A stretch of 64,000 nt of DNA from Acidobacteriota bacterium (GCA_019639195.1 JAHBSI010000002.1:372001-436000), one strand, 5' to 3'. Positions 28,262-37,438 are shown, counted from the stretch's first letter. The notes: generated by a model from the sequence alone, not told the origin. Numbers and translations: made by a program.

Positions 28262-29494
28262 TTATTCTTCCCAGCCGCCCTGCTTAAAGCGTTCGACGTG
28301 ATAGCCCGTCTCTTCGAGGTGCTTTTCGACCTCCGCGGTGTGCTCAGCATCTCGAACTTCAAGAATAACTTCGATGCCGACACGTCCCAGCGGAGCCAGC
28401 CAAACGGCGCGTTGGTGGAATACCTCCACAACATTGGCTCCCGTTTCCGCAACGTGATTTAGCATCGCAGCAAGGCCGCCCGGTCGATCCGGCACCAGTA
28501 GTCTTAAGATCACATAGCGGCCTTGGCGAACAAGCGATTGTTCGATGATACGTGTTAGCAGATTCCCGTCGATGTTGCCGCCCGCGAGGACGGCACAGGC
28601 AGTTTCGCCATCTTTCAGCTTGATCTTGTCCGCAAGTATCGTTGCGATCGAGGACGCACCTGCACCTTCGACTACCAGCTTGCAGTTCTGTGCACAATGA
28701 AATACGCCCATTGCGATCTCTTCTTCTGAAACGGTAACGACCTCGTCAACCAGCTTTGCGATTATCGGCAGGGTGAGCTGGCCGGGACGCTTTACGGCAA
28801 TACCGTCAGCGATCGACGGTTTTGAATCGACCTGAAGCGGCTCGCCTGCAGCGAGCGAAGGCGGAACAGCTGCAACATTTTCGGCCTGGACGCCGATCAC
28901 TCGACAATTTGGGAGCATCGCCTTGATCGCGATCGCAGTACCGGAGATGATACCGCCGCCGCCGATCGGTACGATGACGACGTTCACGTCGGGAAGGTCC
29001 TCGGCGATCTCAACGCCAATGGTTCCCTGACCGGCGATGATCGCCTCGTCGTCAAACGCGTGAATATACGTGCGGCCCTCTTCCTTTTCGAGTTCACGGG
29101 AATATGCGACGGCCTCGTCGAAGGTCGTTCCGTGCAGAATGACCTCGGCGCCAAAATTCCGCGTCGCAACGACCTTGGTGAGTGGTGCAAAGACCGGAAG
29201 CACGATCTTTGATCGCAGGCCATTGAGAGTCGCCGCTAGCGCGACCGCTTGAGCGTGATTGCCTGCAGAGGCCGTAATGACCCCGCGACTGCGCTCCTCA
29301 TCCGTCAGCTTCGAGATCTTATTGAACGCGCCGCGGACCTTAAAACTGCCGCTCCGCTGAAGACATTCGGCCTTTAGGTATACAGATCGACCGATCTGTT
29401 TTGAGAGCGGTTCGTCCTTAACGATAGGAGTACGGTTGACGGTGCCGGCAATCACTTCTCTCGCGGCAAGGATATTTGCAAGTTCGACGCTCAT
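28262..29494 (-). CDS. ilvA: Threonine ammonia-lyase with C-terminal ACT domain
   Basis: This 410-residue PLP fold-type II enzyme deaminates threonine to 2-oxobutyrate. The PLP-lysine motif is SGSFKVRGAFNK near residue 50. The phosphate-binding glycine loop is VPIGGGGIISG, and a single ACT-like domain fills the last 80 residues (LRLLVPDRPGGLAAMLNHVAETGANVVEV). This length and single ACT match the catabolic/IlvA short form. Together with tdh/kbl it gives the cell two routes of threonine breakdown. The final choice between IlvA and TdcB naming is open. Confidence 0.88.
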   Translation of the reverse strand: MSVELANILAAREVIAGTVNRTPIVKDEPLSKQIGRSVYLKAECLQRSGSFKVRGAFNKISKLTDEERSRGVITASAGNHAQAVALAATLNGLRSKIVLPVFAPLTKVVATRNFGAEVILHGTTFDEAVAYSRELEKEEGRTYIHAFDDEAIIAGQGTIGVEIAEDLPDVNVVIVPIGGGGIISGTAIAIKAMLPNCRVIGVQAENVAAVPPSLAAGEPLQVDSKPSIADGIAVKRPGQLTLPIIAKLVDEVVTVSEEEIAMGVFHCAQNCKLVVEGAGASSIATILADKIKLKDGETACAVLAGGNIDGNLLTRIIEQSLVRQGRYVILRLLVPDRPGGLAAMLNHVAETGANVVEVFHQRAVWLAPLGRVGIEVILEVRDAEHTAEVEKHLEETGYHVERFKQGGWEE

Positions 29495-29575
29495 TGTGGA
29501 ATTTTCCGAATTATAGCAAAGCTCAGGAAAATAGTTTATAGTGACCTAAAAGAATCGGCAAAATTTGGAGGACAA

Positions 29576-30589
29576 ATGGACGTTTTCGGCGTTGGACTTT
29601 TTTTCCTGATCTTCATTGGCATCGCTCTTCTCATCGTCGCCTGGAAGACGATCAAGATCGTTCCCCAATCAACGGTCCTGCTGATCGAACGGCTTGGACG
29701 GTTTAACCGTGTTGCAACAAGCGGGCTTAATATCATCGTTCCATTCTTTGAGGGAGCGCGCGCCGTATATTGGACAAATGTTCGGCCCGGTCAGACCTAC
29801 ATCGACCTTCGCGAACAGTTCATCGACCTACCTCCGCAGTCTGTGATCACGCGAGATAACGTGATGGTCAATGTTGATTCGGTTGTCTATTGGCAGATCA
29901 CGGATCCGACACGGGCGACGTATGAGGTGAATGACCTCGTAGGGTCGATCGTCCAACTCACCTTCACAGGTATGCGTTCGGTGATAGGTAAACTCGACCT
30001 CGACCATACGCTTTCGTCCCGCGACCAAATAAACAACGAGCTTAGAATGATCCTGGACGAAGCAACCGACAAGTGGGGCGTTAAGGTAACGCGTGTCGAT
30101 ATCAAGAACATAACGCCGCCGGAAGATGTCCGAATTACGATGGAAAAACAGATGACCGCCGAGCGTAATCGTCGTGCACTCGTACTTCAGGCAGAAGGCG
30201 ATAAGCAGGCTGCCATCGCTCGTGCCGAGGGTGAAAAGCAAGCTTCCATCACGCGTGCTGAAGGCGAAAAGGCCTCGCTTGTCCTTCAAGCCGAGGGCGC
30301 CGCACAGGCTCGTCTGACATCCGCCAATGCAGAGGCCGCTGCAATTCAGCAGATCGCCGGAGCGATCGGCGACCGCGGACAGACAGCACAGTACCTTATA
30401 ACTGCCCGCTACGTTGATTCTCTTCGAGATATGGCGCGAACGCAGAACTCAAAGGTCATATTTATGCCGACCGAAGCATCATCAGCCCTCGCAAGCGTCG
30501 GTGCATTCAAAGAGGTCTTTGCGGCCACAGGTGAAAATTCTCCCGAACAGCCCCGCGATCCAAGAAATCCGCGGGAATTGAATCGATAG
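29576..30589 (+). CDS. SPFH/Band 7 membrane protein (stomatin/QmcA-like)
   Basis: The protein has 337 residues. One N-terminal transmembrane segment (FGVGLFFLIFIGIALLIVAW) precedes the SPFH domain (IVPQSTVLLIERLGRFNRVATSGLN...), and a long coiled coil with repeated EAEGDKQAAIARAEGEKQ-type units follows. Such proteins form cage-like oligomers that organise membrane proteases or microdomains. GGAGGAC lies 5 bases before the ATG. The glutathione peroxidase gene follows after 10 bp. Confidence 0.9.
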   Translation: MDVFGVGLFFLIFIGIALLIVAWKTIKIVPQSTVLLIERLGRFNRVATSGLNIIVPFFEGARAVYWTNVRPGQTYIDLREQFIDLPPQSVITRDNVMVNVDSVVYWQITDPTRATYEVNDLVGSIVQLTFTGMRSVIGKLDLDHTLSSRDQINNELRMILDEATDKWGVKVTRVDIKNITPPEDVRITMEKQMTAERNRRALVLQAEGDKQAAIARAEGEKQASITRAEGEKASLVLQAEGAAQARLTSANAEAAAIQQIAGAIGDRGQTAQYLITARYVDSLRDMARTQNSKVIFMPTEASSALASVGAFKEVFAATGENSPEQPRDPRNPRELNR

Positions 30590-30599
30590 GAGTTTTTCG

Positions 30600-31199
30600 A
30601 TGAATATCAAAAGATCGCTCATTGCGACTGCTGCAGCATTCGCACTATTTATGGCAGGACAACTTACCAGCAAAACCGTCAGCCCGACCGTCGAGGCATT
30701 CGACCCCGGCTCGGTGCTCGATTTTACCGTCCGCGACATCGACGGCAGCGACGTCAAGCTTAGCAAATACAAGGGCGACGTCATCCTTATCGTCAATGTT
30801 GCGAGCAAATGCGGCTACACACCGCAGTACGAGGGCCTTCAGGCCATATACAAGAAATATAAAGACAAAGGATTTTATGTGCTGGGATTCCCTGCCAATA
30901 ATTTTGGCGGACAGGAACCGGGCACAAATTCCGAGATCAAGGAATTCTGTGAATCAAAATTCCATGTGACATTCCCAATGTTCGCAAAGATCTCAGTGAA
31001 AGGCGACGATATAGACCCGCTGTATAAATTCTTGACCGATAAGAAGACCAACGGCGAATTTGCGGGCGATATTTCTTGGAACTTCAATAAGTTCCTGGTT
31101 GACCGAAATGGCAACGTAGTAGCGCGTTTCAGCTCAAAAGACACGCCCGAGAGCGAAACAGTTACGGCGGCCATCGACAAGTATCTAGCTCAAAAGTAG
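30600..31199 (+). CDS. Glutathione peroxidase family protein, exported
   Basis: This 199-residue thioredoxin-fold peroxidase carries an N-terminal signal or anchor (LIATAAAFALFMAGQL). The active-site Cys is in ASKCGYTPQYEGLQ, so the peroxidatic residue is Cys, not Sec. The Gln lies in FGGQEPG, and the Trp/Asn pair is in ISWNFNKFLVDRNG. Cys-type members usually take electrons from thioredoxin. It probably reduces peroxides in the periplasm. The 3' end overlaps the convergent thpR by 15 bp. Confidence 0.88.
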   Translation: MNIKRSLIATAAAFALFMAGQLTSKTVSPTVEAFDPGSVLDFTVRDIDGSDVKLSKYKGDVILIVNVASKCGYTPQYEGLQAIYKKYKDKGFYVLGFPANNFGGQEPGTNSEIKEFCESKFHVTFPMFAKISVKGDDIDPLYKFLTDKKTNGEFAGDISWNFNKFLVDRNGNVVARFSSKDTPESETVTAAIDKYLAQK

Positions 31200-31754
31200 C
31201 GGTATTCGATAGATCGGCGAATAGACGGAACCGCTCGGAAGCAGCGTGCTCTCAAAGATCACAATTTCGTTCGCAACCCATGAGACCGGTCCAAAAGGCC
31301 GGTCTTTCAGCTCTTTGGCCAGTTCGATCGCCGTCTCGGAAGCCTTTACGCGCCCGAGAGTGCAATGCGGTGAATATGCTCTTGCTTCACTGGGAAATAC
31401 CTCAGGAAGATACTCGTCGAGTTTTCCAGCAAGCTCAACCAACTCGGCGTGGCCGTTCCGGACGCCGATCCAGATCACCCTTGGCCTCTTCACATTAGGG
31501 AACGCTCCTGTCCCAAACAGCTCAATGTTGAAAGGGCTGCACCTTGCGGCCGTATTCCTGGCCGCGTTTTGAATTGACCCGACCTGTCCTGCCTCAACAG
31601 TCCCAAGAAATCTAAGGGTCAAATGTAGTTTCTCGGGCCGTTCCCACTTCACTTTCGCCGTCGGAAAGTCAATTTCCAGCTGGTTCATTAGATCTGCCGC
31701 CGCCGCTCGGGCCTCGGCGGAAATCTCGACAGCGATAAACAATCTTTTCTTCAT
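31185..31754 (-). CDS. thpR: RNA 2',3'-cyclic phosphodiesterase (2'-5' RNA ligase family)
   Basis: This 189-residue 2H-phosphoesterase shows both HxT motifs, HLTLRF near residue 44 and HCTLGR near residue 131, plus the family opening MKKRLFIAVEISAE. It hydrolyses 2',3'-cyclic phosphates of RNA. I use the ATG at 31752-31754; the longer reading contributes a charged leader foreign to the family. It is divergent from mltG, with 39 bp between. Confidence 0.9.
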   Translation of the reverse strand: MKKRLFIAVEISAEARAAAADLMNQLEIDFPTAKVKWERPEKLHLTLRFLGTVEAGQVGSIQNAARNTAARCSPFNIELFGTGAFPNVKRPRVIWIGVRNGHAELVELAGKLDEYLPEVFPSEARAYSPHCTLGRVKASETAIELAKELKDRPFGPVSWVANEIVIFESTLLPSGSVYSPIYRIPLLLS

Positions 31755-31793
31755 TTTGCCTACGATTTTGCCGCTTGCTAAACTTTTGCACAA

Positions 31794-32870
31794 ATGAAGC
31801 GAACTCTCGCCGCCGTATTTGTCCTTCTTCTTGCCGTCGTGGTCGTCGCGGCAGGAACGACCTACTGGATCTTCCGGTCCGTGAACGCACCGCACGAGCA
31901 TACGCACTCGGCAGAGTTCATACGGATCGAAAAAGGTTCCACTCCGCGCCAGATAGTCGATCGCTTAGCGTCTGAAGGGGTCATTTCGAGCTCGACAGCC
32001 GCCAACCTATACCTCAGGATGTTTGGCGATTCGCAAGGCCTTCAAGCGGGCGTATATCAGTTCAAGTCGCCGATCTCCACTGTCGAAGTGCTCAAACAGC
32101 TCGAGAAGGGCCAGGACCTGACCGTGAAGATCACGATCCCCGAGGGTTTTACGCGATTCGACATAGCAAAGCGCCTGGTCGAGAAATTCGGCACTCTTGA
32201 GATGCTCGACGGAGACGCGCCAAGAGAACCATTCCCAAGCGAAGCGGATCTCCTGAAACTGATGAGCGATACGTCGCTCATAAAAGACATTTCGCCAAAC
32301 GCCGAGAGCCTCGAAGGCTATATGTATCCGACCACATATACCTTCCCGCGAGACGCAAAGGCTGCTGACATCATTCGAACGATGGTCGAACAGTTTCGCA
32401 AGTTCTGGAAGCCGGAATGGACCGCGGCCGCAGCTGCGAAAGGCCGCACTCCGAATGAGATCGTCACGATCGCATCGCTAATCGAGACCGAAACTAGCAT
32501 CGAGAGCGAACGGCCCATCGTGGCAAGCGTAATTTATAACCGTCTCGGCCGCGGCATTCCACTCGGGATCGATCAGGCAAACGTTTACCTTGCGAAAATG
32601 CAGGGCCGTTGGGACGGCGTTATCAACAAAAGCGACCTTGAGGTCGATTCGCCCTACAACACTCGGATCCACGTTGGTCTGCCTCCGGGCCCGATCTCTT
32701 CGGTTACTGAAAGTTCTATCAGAGCCGCCCTGGAACCGGCCCAAACAGACTTCCTGTATTACGTCAGGAATGTGGATACAAATGATGGCAGTCATTGGTT
32801 TTACGCATCGGCGGCAGAATTTGAAAAAGGTAAGGCGAAGTACCAGAAATGGCTCGCAACACAAAGATAA
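31794..32870 (+). CDS. mltG: Endolytic murein transglycosylase MltG
   Basis: The protein has 358 residues: one N-terminal membrane anchor (LAAVFVLLLAVVVVAAGTTYW), a LysM-like region (FIRIEKGSTPRQIVDRLASEGVI), then the YceG catalytic domain. The catalytic Glu is in IASLIETETSI, and the conserved SPYNTRIHVGLPPGPIS segment is intact. MltG cuts nascent glycan strands and thereby helps set their length. It starts a tight co-directional run: HAD, cyclophilin, dtd, cyclophilin. Confidence 0.93.
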   Translation: MKRTLAAVFVLLLAVVVVAAGTTYWIFRSVNAPHEHTHSAEFIRIEKGSTPRQIVDRLASEGVISSSTAANLYLRMFGDSQGLQAGVYQFKSPISTVEVLKQLEKGQDLTVKITIPEGFTRFDIAKRLVEKFGTLEMLDGDAPREPFPSEADLLKLMSDTSLIKDISPNAESLEGYMYPTTYTFPRDAKAADIIRTMVEQFRKFWKPEWTAAAAAKGRTPNEIVTIASLIETETSIESERPIVASVIYNRLGRGIPLGIDQANVYLAKMQGRWDGVINKSDLEVDSPYNTRIHVGLPPGPISSVTESSIRAALEPAQTDFLYYVRNVDTNDGSHWFYASAAEFEKGKAKYQKWLATQR

Positions 32871-32883
32871 AGCCAAGTAAAGG

Positions 32884-33756
32884 ATGATTAAACTTCTGGC
32901 CCTCGACCTTGACGGCACGACGCTGAATTCACTTGGCGAGATCGCGGACTCGACACGTAAAGCCATTTCGGCAGCCGAGGCGGCGGGCGTTCTCGTTACA
33001 ATTGCAACAGGCCGCCGCTTTCGCGACGCGCGTCCGCTCGGCCTCGACCTCGGGCTGAATGCCCCGCTGATCACGCACAACGGCGCACTTTTGAAGTTTG
33101 CGGATTCCGGCGAAACGACGGCGTTCTCAACTCTACCCACAGAAACTGCAATAGCGTTAATGGAAATTGGCCGATCGGTCGATTCGCATCCGATGGTAAG
33201 CTCGGATCCGCGAGGTGACGGCTTGTTGCTTTTTGACCGCACGTCGCTCGAAACTCCGGCGTTGGAAAGCCATATCCGCTGGTCCGACCGTCTTCATGGT
33301 GCGGTTGGTCGAAACGGCCTCAGGATGGTCGATGACATCGCACTCGCGGTCGAGTCGGCGGAAGTGGTCCATATTTCATTTTCAGGGACATGTTCTGCGA
33401 TGGAAGCTCTCGCCGGCCAGTTCTCCGATGCCCTTTCCGGACGCGTAAAGGTCCTAAAAACCGTTTACCCGGGCCGGGACTTTACCTTGCTCGATATTCT
33501 GCCTCCGGACGCTTCCAAGGGGCATGGAGTGGCGAAGCTCGCTTCTCTAAATTCCATCGAGGCGAGCGAAGTGATGGCGATCGGCGATAACTTTAACGAC
33601 CTTGATATGCTTGAGTACGCTGGAACTCCCGTGCTCATGGGAAATGCGGACCAAAGTTTGCGTGCCCGCGGTGAATTTTATACAACATTAAGTAACGACG
33701 AGGGCGGTGTTGCAGCCGCGATCGAACGATTTATCTTTAGACAGGAGAATATTTAG
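32884..33756 (+). CDS. Cof-type HAD-superfamily phosphatase
   Basis: The protein has 290 residues, with motif I LALDLDGTTLNS at the N-terminus, motif II TGRRF-adjacent, a C2-type cap, Lys in PDASKGHGV and motif IV GDNFNDLDML. It dephosphorylates sugar phosphates or nucleotide-type metabolites; the substrate is not predictable. Its stop overlaps the GTG start of the next gene by one base. Confidence 0.88.
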   Translation: MIKLLALDLDGTTLNSLGEIADSTRKAISAAEAAGVLVTIATGRRFRDARPLGLDLGLNAPLITHNGALLKFADSGETTAFSTLPTETAIALMEIGRSVDSHPMVSSDPRGDGLLLFDRTSLETPALESHIRWSDRLHGAVGRNGLRMVDDIALAVESAEVVHISFSGTCSAMEALAGQFSDALSGRVKVLKTVYPGRDFTLLDILPPDASKGHGVAKLASLNSIEASEVMAIGDNFNDLDMLEYAGTPVLMGNADQSLRARGEFYTTLSNDEGGVAAAIERFIFRQENI

Positions 33757-34250
33757 TGGCAAATAGAATTGCAGTTATTGAGACGAACAAGGGGACGATC
33801 AAGTTCGAACTTCTCGAAGATCAGGCACCGAAGACAACCGAGAATTTTCGCCTTTTGGCCGAGAAGAATTATTACGACGGCGTTATCTTCCATCGCGTGA
33901 TCCCGAATTTTATGATCCAGGGAGGCGATCCACTTGGCGCTGGCTATGGCGGTGAATCCGCATGGGGCGGCAAATTCGACGATGAGATAGACCGCGGCTC
34001 GATGCTTTATGCCGGACTCTATGACAAAGGCACGGTCGCGATGGCAAACTCCGGCCCGAATACGAACGGCTCACAGTTCTTTATTATGCACGTCGATTAC
34101 CCGCTGCCGCCGAGCTATTCGAAATTCGGCAAGGTGCTCGAAGGCCAGGAAGTTGTCGATATCATCGCAAATGTTGCGCGCGACCACAGCGACAAGCCGC
34201 TCGAGCCGGTCGTAATGGACCGTGTTTTCATCGAAGAAGCGAGTGAATAG
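33756..34250 (+). CDS. Cytoplasmic cyclophilin-type peptidyl-prolyl isomerase
   Basis: This 164-residue protein begins with GTG inside the stop of the HAD gene. Cyclophilin signatures are FHRVIPNFMIQGGDPLG, FDDEI, MANSGPNTNGSQFFI and FGKVLEGQEVVD. It has no signal peptide and catalyses cis-trans prolyl isomerisation in the cytoplasm. The following dtd gene overlaps it by one base. Confidence 0.93.
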   Translation: MANRIAVIETNKGTIKFELLEDQAPKTTENFRLLAEKNYYDGVIFHRVIPNFMIQGGDPLGAGYGGESAWGGKFDDEIDRGSMLYAGLYDKGTVAMANSGPNTNGSQFFIMHVDYPLPPSYSKFGKVLEGQEVVDIIANVARDHSDKPLEPVVMDRVFIEEASE

Positions 34251-34699
34251 TGAGAGCCGTTGTCCAACGAGTCTCAAGTGCGAAAGTGACCGTTGACGGC
34301 AACGTTACCGGTGAGATCGGACGCGGTATTCTGCTGTTGCTAGGCATCTCGAAGGATGATTCGACCGCGACCGCCGATTATATCCTCGAAAAGGTCATCA
34401 ACCTTCGCATTTTTGACGACTTCGCCGGGCAAATGAATCTCTCGCTCCTCGAAGCGGACTGCGGGATGCTCGTCGTTTCGCAATTCACGCTTTATGGCGA
34501 TACGCGGCGGGGCCGGCGGCCGTCATATATTCAGGCGGCTGCACCGGACGACGCAAAGCCGCTTTATGACTATTTCGTTATGCGGGCGGCCGAGAAAGTA
34601 AATCCGCTCGCGACAGGCAAATTTCAGGCGATGATGGACGTTGAACTCGTCAACGACGGGCCCGTGACCATCATTCTCGACAGTGAAAAAACGATATGA
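34250..34699 (+). CDS. dtd: D-aminoacyl-tRNA deacylase
   Basis: This 149-residue protein has the DTD motifs SQFTLYGDTRRGRRPS and the C-terminal NDGPVT (Gly-cisPro type motif), matching the usual 145-150 residues. The enzyme removes D-amino acids and glycine mischarged on tRNAs. It starts with GTG overlapping the previous stop by one base. Confidence 0.94.
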   Translation: MRAVVQRVSSAKVTVDGNVTGEIGRGILLLLGISKDDSTATADYILEKVINLRIFDDFAGQMNLSLLEADCGMLVVSQFTLYGDTRRGRRPSYIQAAAPDDAKPLYDYFVMRAAEKVNPLATGKFQAMMDVELVNDGPVTIILDSEKTI

Positions 34700-35340
34700 A
34701 GACGAAAAGAGCATTTTTGATCGGAGCCTTGGTCGCTCTCTGCGTGGCCTTGGGAGCATGCAGCAATTCATCATCCTCGAACACCAAAAGTGCGAACGCC
34801 GAGGTCAAGAAAGGTGTTGCGCCCGTCGCCGATCCTGAAGTTGCGGTCATCCATATGGAAAATTCCGCGGCGTATGGCGACATCACGATCGAACTCTATT
34901 CGAATATCGCCCCGAAAATGGTCGAACGCTTTAAAACGCTTGCAAAGAACGGCACCTACAACGGTGTCACCTGGCACCGCATCAACGAACACGTGATCCA
35001 ATCCGGCGACCCACTCTCTAAGGACAACGATCCGAAGAACGACGGTACAGGCAAGTCTGACCTTCCAAACGTCCCTGCGGAATTCAGCGACCTGAAATAC
35101 GATACGGGCATCGTCGGCGCGGCCCGCGGCCCGGACAATAACTCGGCCAACTCACAGTTCTTTATTACGCTTCGTCGTGAACAGGGCTTCGATAATCGCT
35201 ACACGATCTTCGGCAAGGTCATCGGTGGTATGAATTCGGCGATGCTGATATCCGGGGTCGAACCAAAAGACGGAGAGCGTCCCGTCGAACCGCTTCGTAT
35301 AAAGAGTATCGATATCGTTCCCCGCGACGCCGCAAAATGA
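34696..35340 (+). CDS. Cyclophilin-type peptidyl-prolyl isomerase lipoprotein
   Basis: This 214-residue exported paralogue of the preceding isomerase has a lipobox LGAC (Cys near residue 22) and then a serine/asparagine-rich linker. The cyclophilin domain shows TWHRINEHVIQSGDPLS, RGPDNNSANSQFFI and FGKVIGG. It probably assists folding in the periplasm. It overlaps dtd by 4 bases and closes the mltG-to-cyclophilin run, just before the tRNA-Arg gene. Confidence 0.9.
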   Translation: MKTKRAFLIGALVALCVALGACSNSSSSNTKSANAEVKKGVAPVADPEVAVIHMENSAAYGDITIELYSNIAPKMVERFKTLAKNGTYNGVTWHRINEHVIQSGDPLSKDNDPKNDGTGKSDLPNVPAEFSDLKYDTGIVGAARGPDNNSANSQFFITLRREQGFDNRYTIFGKVIGGMNSAMLISGVEPKDGERPVEPLRIKSIDIVPRDAAK

Positions 35341-35356
35341 TACAATCTCGATTCGT

Positions 35357-35432
35357 GCTCGCGTAGCTCAGTGGATAGAGCGCTTCCCTCCGGAGGAAGA
35401 GGCCGCAGGTTCAAATCCCGCCGCGAGTACCA
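35357..35432 (+). tRNA. tRNA-Arg (anticodon CCG)
   Basis: The acceptor GCTCGCG pairs with CGCGAGT, and the D arm GCTC...GAGC is normal. Anticodon stem CTTCC/GGAAG encloses CTCCGGA (anticodon CCG), T arm GCAGG/CCCGC (one wobble) has TTCAAAT, and discriminator A plus CCA are encoded. An integrase gene begins its 3' side 95 bp downstream, so this is the probable attachment gene of the element on the right. Confidence 0.95.
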
Positions 35433-35469
35433 CCTTTACCCCTTTAGTTTCAATAATTTAACAACAACT

Positions 35470-35498
35470 AAAAGACGGCATGAACGCCGTCTTTTTTG
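35470..35498 (+). terminator. Rho-independent terminator after tRNA-Arg
   Basis: AAAGACGGC and GCCGTCTTTTTT form a 7-9 bp stem with a short ATGAA loop and a T-run. It may end tRNA-Arg transcription; the A-run on the other side lets it also act for the integrase, whose stop is at 35528. Confidence 0.8.
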
Positions 35499-35527
35499 CT
35501 TCTGGTAGTCAGTTGGTAGTCAAATTT

Positions 35528-36736
35528 TCAGGCGGAAAGTTTTCCATGTCCTAACATCAATCTTTCCATAATCCCTGTTGCTTCTTTTTGTTGAGCCGGA
35601 ATAACGTGTTGGTAGACTCTTAAAGTCATTGCGGGATCGCGGTGTCCCAGACGTTCCGAAACCACTTTTACCGGAACAAGTGCTTTTAGCAGCAGCGTTG
35701 CGCAAGTATGCCGAAGATCATAAAGCCGAATAACAGGAATTAACGCCTCATTCAATCCGTATTCGATATTGGCCTTCGCTATCGCATCATTCGCTTTCTT
35801 GATGATCTTCTTGAAATGTCTTTGGTCCAGATTTCCATAAAGTGTGGGAGTTCCAATTTGGGTTGGAAAGATCAGATCAAGATCCTCGTAAATGTCAAGA
35901 ATTGCCAATTTTTGCTCAAGCTGAATCCGTCGATGTGCTTTCAACACCTGAATTGCAAAATTTGAAAGATCAAGATTACGTCTGCTTGAGCCGTTTTTCG
36001 TTTGCTCAAACAGATAACCCCCGCCGTTCAGGTTTGTTATCAAAGCTCTTTGTATAGAAACCGTTTGAGCCTCAAAATCAACATCCTTCCATTGCAAACC
36101 GAGATATTCCTCAATCCTCATCCCGGTTTCGGCCGCGATAACAAAAGCCGCGTAATACCGATCGTCTTTTGCGAATTCAAGAAAAACGGACAATTCGCTT
36201 TCCGTAAAATACTTCATTTCCTTGTGTTCGACTTTCGGCAGATTCACGAACTGGCAGGGATTCGATTTAAGCCGTCTTGTTCTAACCGCGTAAGAAAGTG
36301 CTTGATTTATAACTTTATGAACTTGCCTCACGGTATGAGAAGAAAGCCCTTTCTCCTTGATCTCGTTGTATCGTTTCTGGATCGTGTGAGTATCGAGATC
36401 GCAAATTCTCTTTTTGCCGATATATGACCTAAGATGATAGTTGGCCATTCTCTCATAGCCTTCAAAGGTCTTTTGGCTGATCCTATTTTTTGTTATCTCA
36501 AACCATTCGTCCAGCAGGTGATCTAACGGAATTTCAGCAGGTTCCAGAAACTCGCCGAGGTTTTTCTCATTCAGCTTTTTGGTTAGGTATTTATCAGCAT
36601 CTTTTTTTGTTCCGGTGATGGTCTTGATAAAGTATTGCTTCTTTCCGGCCGCGTCGCGCCCAAGAAAGATCATCACCTTATACTTCCCGTTACCTTTCGA
36701 GATTATTTGCCCTGTTCGTCTTGTCACCGATGCCAT
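35528..36736 (-). CDS. int: Tyrosine recombinase/integrase
   Basis: This 402-residue phage-type integrase has an AP2-like arm-binding N-terminus (about 1-60), a SAM-like core-binding domain (about 60-170) and a catalytic domain with the tetrad in TGMRIEEYLGLQW, LYDLRHTCATLLL, ERLGHRDPAMTL and the terminal RVYQHV tyrosine. It should excise and insert the element at tRNA-Arg. The small DNA-binding gene just upstream (5 bp) is the likely excision or directionality factor. Confidence 0.93.
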   Translation of the reverse strand: MASVTRRTGQIISKGNGKYKVMIFLGRDAAGKKQYFIKTITGTKKDADKYLTKKLNEKNLGEFLEPAEIPLDHLLDEWFEITKNRISQKTFEGYERMANYHLRSYIGKKRICDLDTHTIQKRYNEIKEKGLSSHTVRQVHKVINQALSYAVRTRRLKSNPCQFVNLPKVEHKEMKYFTESELSVFLEFAKDDRYYAAFVIAAETGMRIEEYLGLQWKDVDFEAQTVSIQRALITNLNGGGYLFEQTKNGSSRRNLDLSNFAIQVLKAHRRIQLEQKLAILDIYEDLDLIFPTQIGTPTLYGNLDQRHFKKIIKKANDAIAKANIEYGLNEALIPVIRLYDLRHTCATLLLKALVPVKVVSERLGHRDPAMTLRVYQHVIPAQQKEATGIMERLMLGHGKLSA

Positions 36737-36741
36737 TCCTT

Positions 36742-37017
36742 TTAATTTGCCGAGTTGGCGCTATTCACCTGGCCTGCGAGTCCAGCGACTTCTTCTTTAA
36801 CTTGAGAGCTGTTGCCGGAATCCGGAAACGTGTTTTCGCCTCCAATAAACCTCTCGATCGCCGAACGCGAAAAGCGCATCTGCCGCAATCCCAGACGTAT
36901 GACCGGAAGTCCTTGCTTCCCTTGTGTCCGTTCATACAATCGAGCCAATCCGTAGGTCCGCTGGCGATCAGTACCAAGAAGTTCGCTGACCTCATCTACA
37001 TTCATTAACTTTTTCAT
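36742..37017 (-). CDS. Small DNA-binding protein (excisionase/helix-turn-helix-like)
   Basis: This 91-residue protein has a MerR/excisionase-like start, MKKLMNVDEVSELLGTDRQRTYGLARLYER, and a basic wing region FSRSAIERFIGG. Such proteins beside integrases direct excision or regulate int. The ATG at 37015-37017 has GAGGTG just upstream. The repeated element-wide leader motif (37045-37065) lies 28 bp before its start. Confidence 0.75.
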   Translation of the reverse strand: MKKLMNVDEVSELLGTDRQRTYGLARLYERTQGKQGLPVIRLGLRQMRFSRSAIERFIGGENTFPDSGNSSQVKEEVAGLAGQVNSANSAN

Positions 37018-37044
37018 AAGCACCTCATATTTTCTTTTCTTTCG

Positions 37045-37065
37045 CTGTCCGCCGCTTATTTTTGC
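37045..37065 (-). promoter_or_regulatory. Shared leader motif, copy A (upstream of the excisionase-like gene)
   Basis: The minus strand reads GCAAAAATAAGCGGCGGACA followed by G. The core AAATAAGCGG plus GG(A/C)CAG recurs upstream of other genes of the element (see 53203, 59960, 61131; weaker at 46029 and 58903). It ends 28 bases before the start codon. Confidence 0.55.
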
Positions 37066-37077
37066 TTTGGAGCGTTG

Positions 37078-37413
37078 GGTATTAGAGCAATGAGTATGCC
37101 AATGATTTCCTTAGTAATATGGGGGATCCAGCGATTGGGTGGTCTGTTTCTGCACCACTTTCGGGTAAATGTGTTTTTTTGCACCAAAGGTAGTCTGCTT
37201 TTAGAAGACTTCTTTTCAGGGGCGCAGACATCAAAGGAAAATTCGGGAGACCAGACGATTGTTGCTTTTCCTTATTTAACTAACAACCTTCGATTTCGGG
37301 AGCGTCTTCGACACTCAAGCGAGATACACAAGAAGAGTTGATTTTTTAGCTGAAGGCCTGACTTTTCGTTGTTTTGATTTTGAAGTAGCTAAAGTCAATA
37401 TAGCCGGTCGATT
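37078..37413 (-). pseudogene. 3' part of a decayed zeta-toxin-like gene, cut off by the IS
   Basis: Read leftward from the transposon edge, the minus strand continues the zeta-like frame of 40799-40930 (REIKST then GYIDFSYFKIKTTKSQAFS) and hits a stop. After a frame change, MSAPLKRSLLKADYLWCKKTHLPE is seen, which parallels the TVMSxPxKxxLLKxAxxxGYKTYL stretch of zeta toxins. Several stops and shifts show long decay. The plus-strand ORF of 88 residues at 37075-37341 has no support. Confidence 0.65.
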
Positions 37414-37438
37414 GGTAGTGTCCTAATTTGTGTTGCTG
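37406..37438. repeat. Left end of the IS: 8-bp target duplication plus inverted repeat
   Basis: GGTCGATT (37406-37413) is the target duplication. GGTAGTGTCCTAATTTGTGT and TGCTG (37414-37438) form the left inverted repeat. It matches the right end (40774-40798) at 23 of 25 positions. Confidence 0.93.

Noticed and set aside
37075..37341. An 88-residue plus-strand open frame left of the IS
   Set aside because: It lies antisense to the zeta-like remnant, has no ribosome-binding site and no recognisable domain.
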